A stretch of DNA of 6,549 nt, from NCBI GenBank assembly GCA_015657395.1, contig JADLKI010000011.1:168286-174834 (forward strand). The letters run 5' to 3'. The notes beneath the pieces were generated by a model. That model searched no databases. It saw only the letters and a program-made list of their open reading frames with translations, and was not told the DNA's origin. The stretch's first letter is position 1; each line of letters opens with the position of its first letter. The DNA comes from Spirochaetales bacterium. GTDB lineage: Bacteria; Spirochaetota; Spirochaetia; Treponematales; Rectinemataceae. The translations under genes and the position numbers were made by a program. Shown here one piece after another: positions 4,950-6,549 of the stretch.

Positions 4950-6032
4950 ATGAACCTTCTGTCAAATCGAGCCTCGGCCATCCTGCACCAGGCGGGCTTC
5001 GTCGCGCTGGATGATCTGAAAACCCCTTGGGTCGAGCGCTTCATGCTCTATGCAGGCCGAACGATTCCCGTCGTACGGACTAGACTACAGCAGTCCGACC
5101 GCTGGGGCACGCTCAAGGCCCGATGGGACATCGGCAGAATGCACTATAAAATCCTGCCCGGCCTCTATGCGGTGGGTGCACCAGGACCAGATTCGCCCGT
5201 ATTTGTCACCGGTAATTACAAGATGAGCTTCGACGAGCTCCGCTCCAACCTGGAAGGATTGAGCGCCTGGGTTCTTTCGCTCGACACGAAGGGAATAAAT
5301 GTCTGGTGCGCAGCAGGAAAAGGGACCTTCGGAACAGACGAGCTCGTGTCGCGAATCATGAGTGTGAAGCTTGCACTGATCGTTACGCACCGTGTCCTCA
5401 TCCTGCCACAGCTCGGCGCTTCCGGTATCTCGGCGCCTGAAGTCGCGAGGAGGTCAGGATTCCGCGTCCAATGGGGCCCCGTGCGCGCGCGTGACATTCC
5501 TGCCTGGCTCGCGGCAGGCCGGGAGAAGACCGCTGCGATGCGGGAAGTGACCTTTACCCTCCGTGAGCGTATGGCTATTGCGCCTGTGGAGTTCGTGCAC
5601 GCGTGGCCGGTCATCCCCGCAGCGCTGGCCATGGCGGCCCTCTACGCCCTCCCGGCGGACGAGACTTGGCGCGGAAGAGCGTTCCCCGCCGCAATCGTTC
5701 TCCTCGGCGTACTTCCGGTGGGGACGCTGTTCTTTCCCGCACTACTTCCCTGGCTTCCGGCGAAGGCTTTCTCTGCAAAAGGTACCTTCCTCGGGGCTGT
5801 CTGGGCGATCCTCGGCTCCCTACTGTTCCATCTGTCTCTTCCGGCGGCAGTCAGTGCAGTCCTTATCGCAACGCCGGCCGTGGCTTTTCTTGGCATGACC
5901 TTCACCGGTTCCACGACGTTTACCTGTCAACCCGGGGCCCTCATAGAAGTGGAGAAAAGTTTCTGGCCCATGCTCGTCTCGTTGTCTGTGGGCCTGGTTC
6001 TGGCCATTGTCTCAAGGCTAGTGGGGGTATAG
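4950..6032 (+). CDS. hgcA: HgcA, membrane-anchored corrinoid protein of mercury methylation
   Basis: HgcA transfers a methyl group from its cobalt corrinoid to Hg(II), producing methylmercury, together with HgcB. Its 360 residues are of family length. The N-terminal part is the corrinoid-binding domain related to the CFeSP subunit of the acetyl-CoA pathway. It contains SPVFVTGNYKMSFDELR (82-98) and the diagnostic cap helix NVWCAAGKGTF (117-127), in which C120 is the lower cobalt ligand. The linker VRARDIPAWLAAGREKTAAM (178-197) and REVTFTLRERMAIAPVEF (198-215) lead to a membrane domain. That domain has about five hydrophobic segments (approximately 216-235, 246-266, 281-298, 299-318, 338-357). 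The late motif FTGSTTFT (318-325) is also family-typical. The ATG at 4950 has AAGGGGAG eight bases upstream; an in-frame ATG at 4926 inside arsC would add eight residues. It lies 1 nt after arsC and 8 nt before hgcB. The methyl donor and normal cellular role of HgcA remain unknown. Confidence 0.95.
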   Translation: MNLLSNRASAILHQAGFVALDDLKTPWVERFMLYAGRTIPVVRTRLQQSDRWGTLKARWDIGRMHYKILPGLYAVGAPGPDSPVFVTGNYKMSFDELRSNLEGLSAWVLSLDTKGINVWCAAGKGTFGTDELVSRIMSVKLALIVTHRVLILPQLGASGISAPEVARRSGFRVQWGPVRARDIPAWLAAGREKTAAMREVTFTLRERMAIAPVEFVHAWPVIPAALAMAALYALPADETWRGRAFPAAIVLLGVLPVGTLFFPALLPWLPAKAFSAKGTFLGAVWAILGSLLFHLSLPAAVSAVLIATPAVAFLGMTFTGSTTFTCQPGALIEVEKSFWPMLVSLSVGLVLAIVSRLVGV

Positions 6033-6040
6033 GGGATATC

Positions 6041-6355
6041 ATGGCGCTTTCATATCTGAGAAACGGCGAGGCTCTGGGGTTCGATTCATCAAAATGCTGC
6101 GGCTGTGGCGCCTGCGTAGACGTGTGTCCTCACGCGGTGTTCAGCATCGAGAGCGGAAAAGCGCGCATCGTGCACCGTGAACGGTGCATGGAATGCGGCG
6201 CCTGTTCCATGAATTGTCCTGCGGCGGCTCTTTCGGTAAAGAGAGGAGTCGGGTGTGCGGCCGCGATCATCGCGGGAAAGCTGCGGGGCACGGAGCCCGA
6301 CTGCGGAGGAAGTGCCTGCTGTGGCGGAGGATCGATGAAAGCCCATAGTTGCTGA
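6041..6355 (+). CDS. hgcB: HgcB, 2[4Fe-4S] ferredoxin of mercury methylation
   Basis: HgcB is the ferredoxin partner that re-reduces the HgcA corrinoid and is thought to bind and hand over Hg(II). Its 104 residues hold two CxxCxxCxxxCP cluster motifs, at C19-C22-C25-C29-P30 and C49-C52-C55-C59-P60, with an extra C20. After the second cluster comes VKRGVGCAAAIIAGKL with C72, the conserved additional cysteine of HgcB. The vicinal pair C93-C94 is normally at or near the C-terminus. Here C88 precedes the pair, and ten more residues (GGGSMKAHSC) end in C104. AGGGG ends five bases before the ATG, and the gap from hgcA is 8 nt. Both genes present with intact key cysteines predict a working methylation system. 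A longer open frame running back into hgcA is rejected as a shadow. Confidence 0.95.
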   Translation: MALSYLRNGEALGFDSSKCCGCGACVDVCPHAVFSIESGKARIVHRERCMECGACSMNCPAAALSVKRGVGCAAAIIAGKLRGTEPDCGGSACCGGGSMKAHSC

Positions 6356-6395
6356 CGCTATATGGAGCCACCTTCAGCCGCTCGCGCGATATCGG

Positions 6396-6428
6396 AATAA
6401 AAAGTCAGCGCTCCACAGGTCGAGAGCT
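6396..6428 (-). terminator. Weak intrinsic terminator for the converging minus-strand gene
   Basis: Read on the minus strand, AGCTCTC (6428-6422) pairs with GAGCGCT (6413-6407) around an 8-base loop, with one mismatch. A run of five T follows two bases later. It lies about 50 bases after the stop at 6479. No comparable hairpin with a T-run is visible on the plus strand after hgcB. Confidence 0.38.
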
Positions 6429-6478
6429 CCGGTGTCTTTGAGAAATGGCGCGGCGGCCGCATATCCCTTGGCCACCTT

Positions 6479-6549
6479 TCACAGTGTCGCCCGCACATCC
6501 GTCGCTTCCAGTTTATACCAGTTCCCGGTTATGGCATCGATGATGACGG
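6479..6549 (-). CDS. C-terminal end of a converging gene, possibly a PEGA-type lipoprotein
   Basis: An open frame enters from the right edge on the minus strand and stops at 6479-6481. The 22 visible residues run VIIDAITGNWYKLEATDVRA and then TL. The pattern VDA-x-TG-xx-YKL-xxxx-V-x-x-TL at a C-terminus resembles, from memory, the tails of small PEGA-domain lipoproteins of envelope stress or unknown function. With so few residues this is a tentative assignment, and the frame could be open by chance. It converges on hgcB, and the terminator-like hairpin at 6396-6428 on the same strand supports a real gene end. Confidence 0.4.
   Translation of the reverse strand, partial: VIIDAITGNWYKLEATDVRATL

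Noticed and set aside
5603..6040. Long frame that extends hgcB backwards through hgcA
   Set aside because: The extension is Arg/Ser-rich, lies fully inside hgcA in another frame, and has no family similarity. The start at 6041 has AGGGG upstream.
6356..6478. Intrinsic terminator for the hgcAB transcript
   Set aside because: The self-complementary GCGGCCGC at 6453-6460 is not followed by a T-run. No plus-strand hairpin with a T-run was found, so none is annotated.
1..6549. Mobile-element genes, CRISPR arrays, merA/merB or arsM
   Set aside because: No integrase, transposase, terminal inverted repeats, spaced direct repeats, organomercurial lyase, mercuric reductase or arsenite methyltransferase sequence is visible in the window.

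Overview
This window carries a compact plus-strand arsenic-resistance operon whose last two genes are hgcA and hgcB, the corrinoid protein and ferredoxin pair that methylates inorganic mercury. HgcAB is known only from anaerobes, so the source is very probably an anaerobic bacterium of moderate to high GC. Sulfate or iron reducers and syntrophs of the Desulfobacterota would fit, but nothing here fixes the phylum (Spirochaetota and others also carry hgcAB).

Layout. (1) Positions 1-1270, minus strand: a B3/B4 tRNA-binding-domain protein followed 28 bp later by the N-terminal part of the tRNA t6A-modification enzyme TsaC/Sua5, which runs off the left edge. This is GC-rich housekeeping DNA. (2) 1271-1572: non-coding, with a candidate tRNA promoter and several short perfect palindromes. 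(3) 1573-1646: a tRNA with anticodon CAT, most like the lysidine-modified tRNA-Ile2. (4) 1647-1837: an abrupt AT-rich stretch (about 32% GC by hand count over 1647-1800) that ends in a sigma70-type promoter overlapped by two copies of an 8-6-8 dyad, the likely ArsR operators. (5) 1838-6355: arsR, an ArsP-like permease, a small CxxC thioredoxin-fold protein, acr3, arsC, hgcA and hgcB. Successive genes overlap or are separated by 10 nt or less. (6) 6356-6549: intergenic DNA with a weak terminator for the opposite strand, then the last 22 codons of a converging minus-strand gene.

How the genes work together. ArsR, with the CxC metalloid-binding motif, should repress the whole unit and release it when As(III) (or Sb(III)) enters the cell. 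ArsC reduces arsenate to arsenite, ACR3 pumps arsenite out, and the ArsP-like permease may export trivalent organoarsenicals. The CxxC protein probably handles thiol redox or metalloid delivery. HgcA carries a methyl group on a Cys-ligated corrinoid and HgcB supplies electrons and probably binds Hg(II). Their placement 1 nt downstream of arsC predicts that mercury methylation here is transcriptionally coupled to arsenic sensing. That coupling, and the pairing with an organometalloid exporter, is the main point of interest. The coupling is inferred from gene order and has not been tested.
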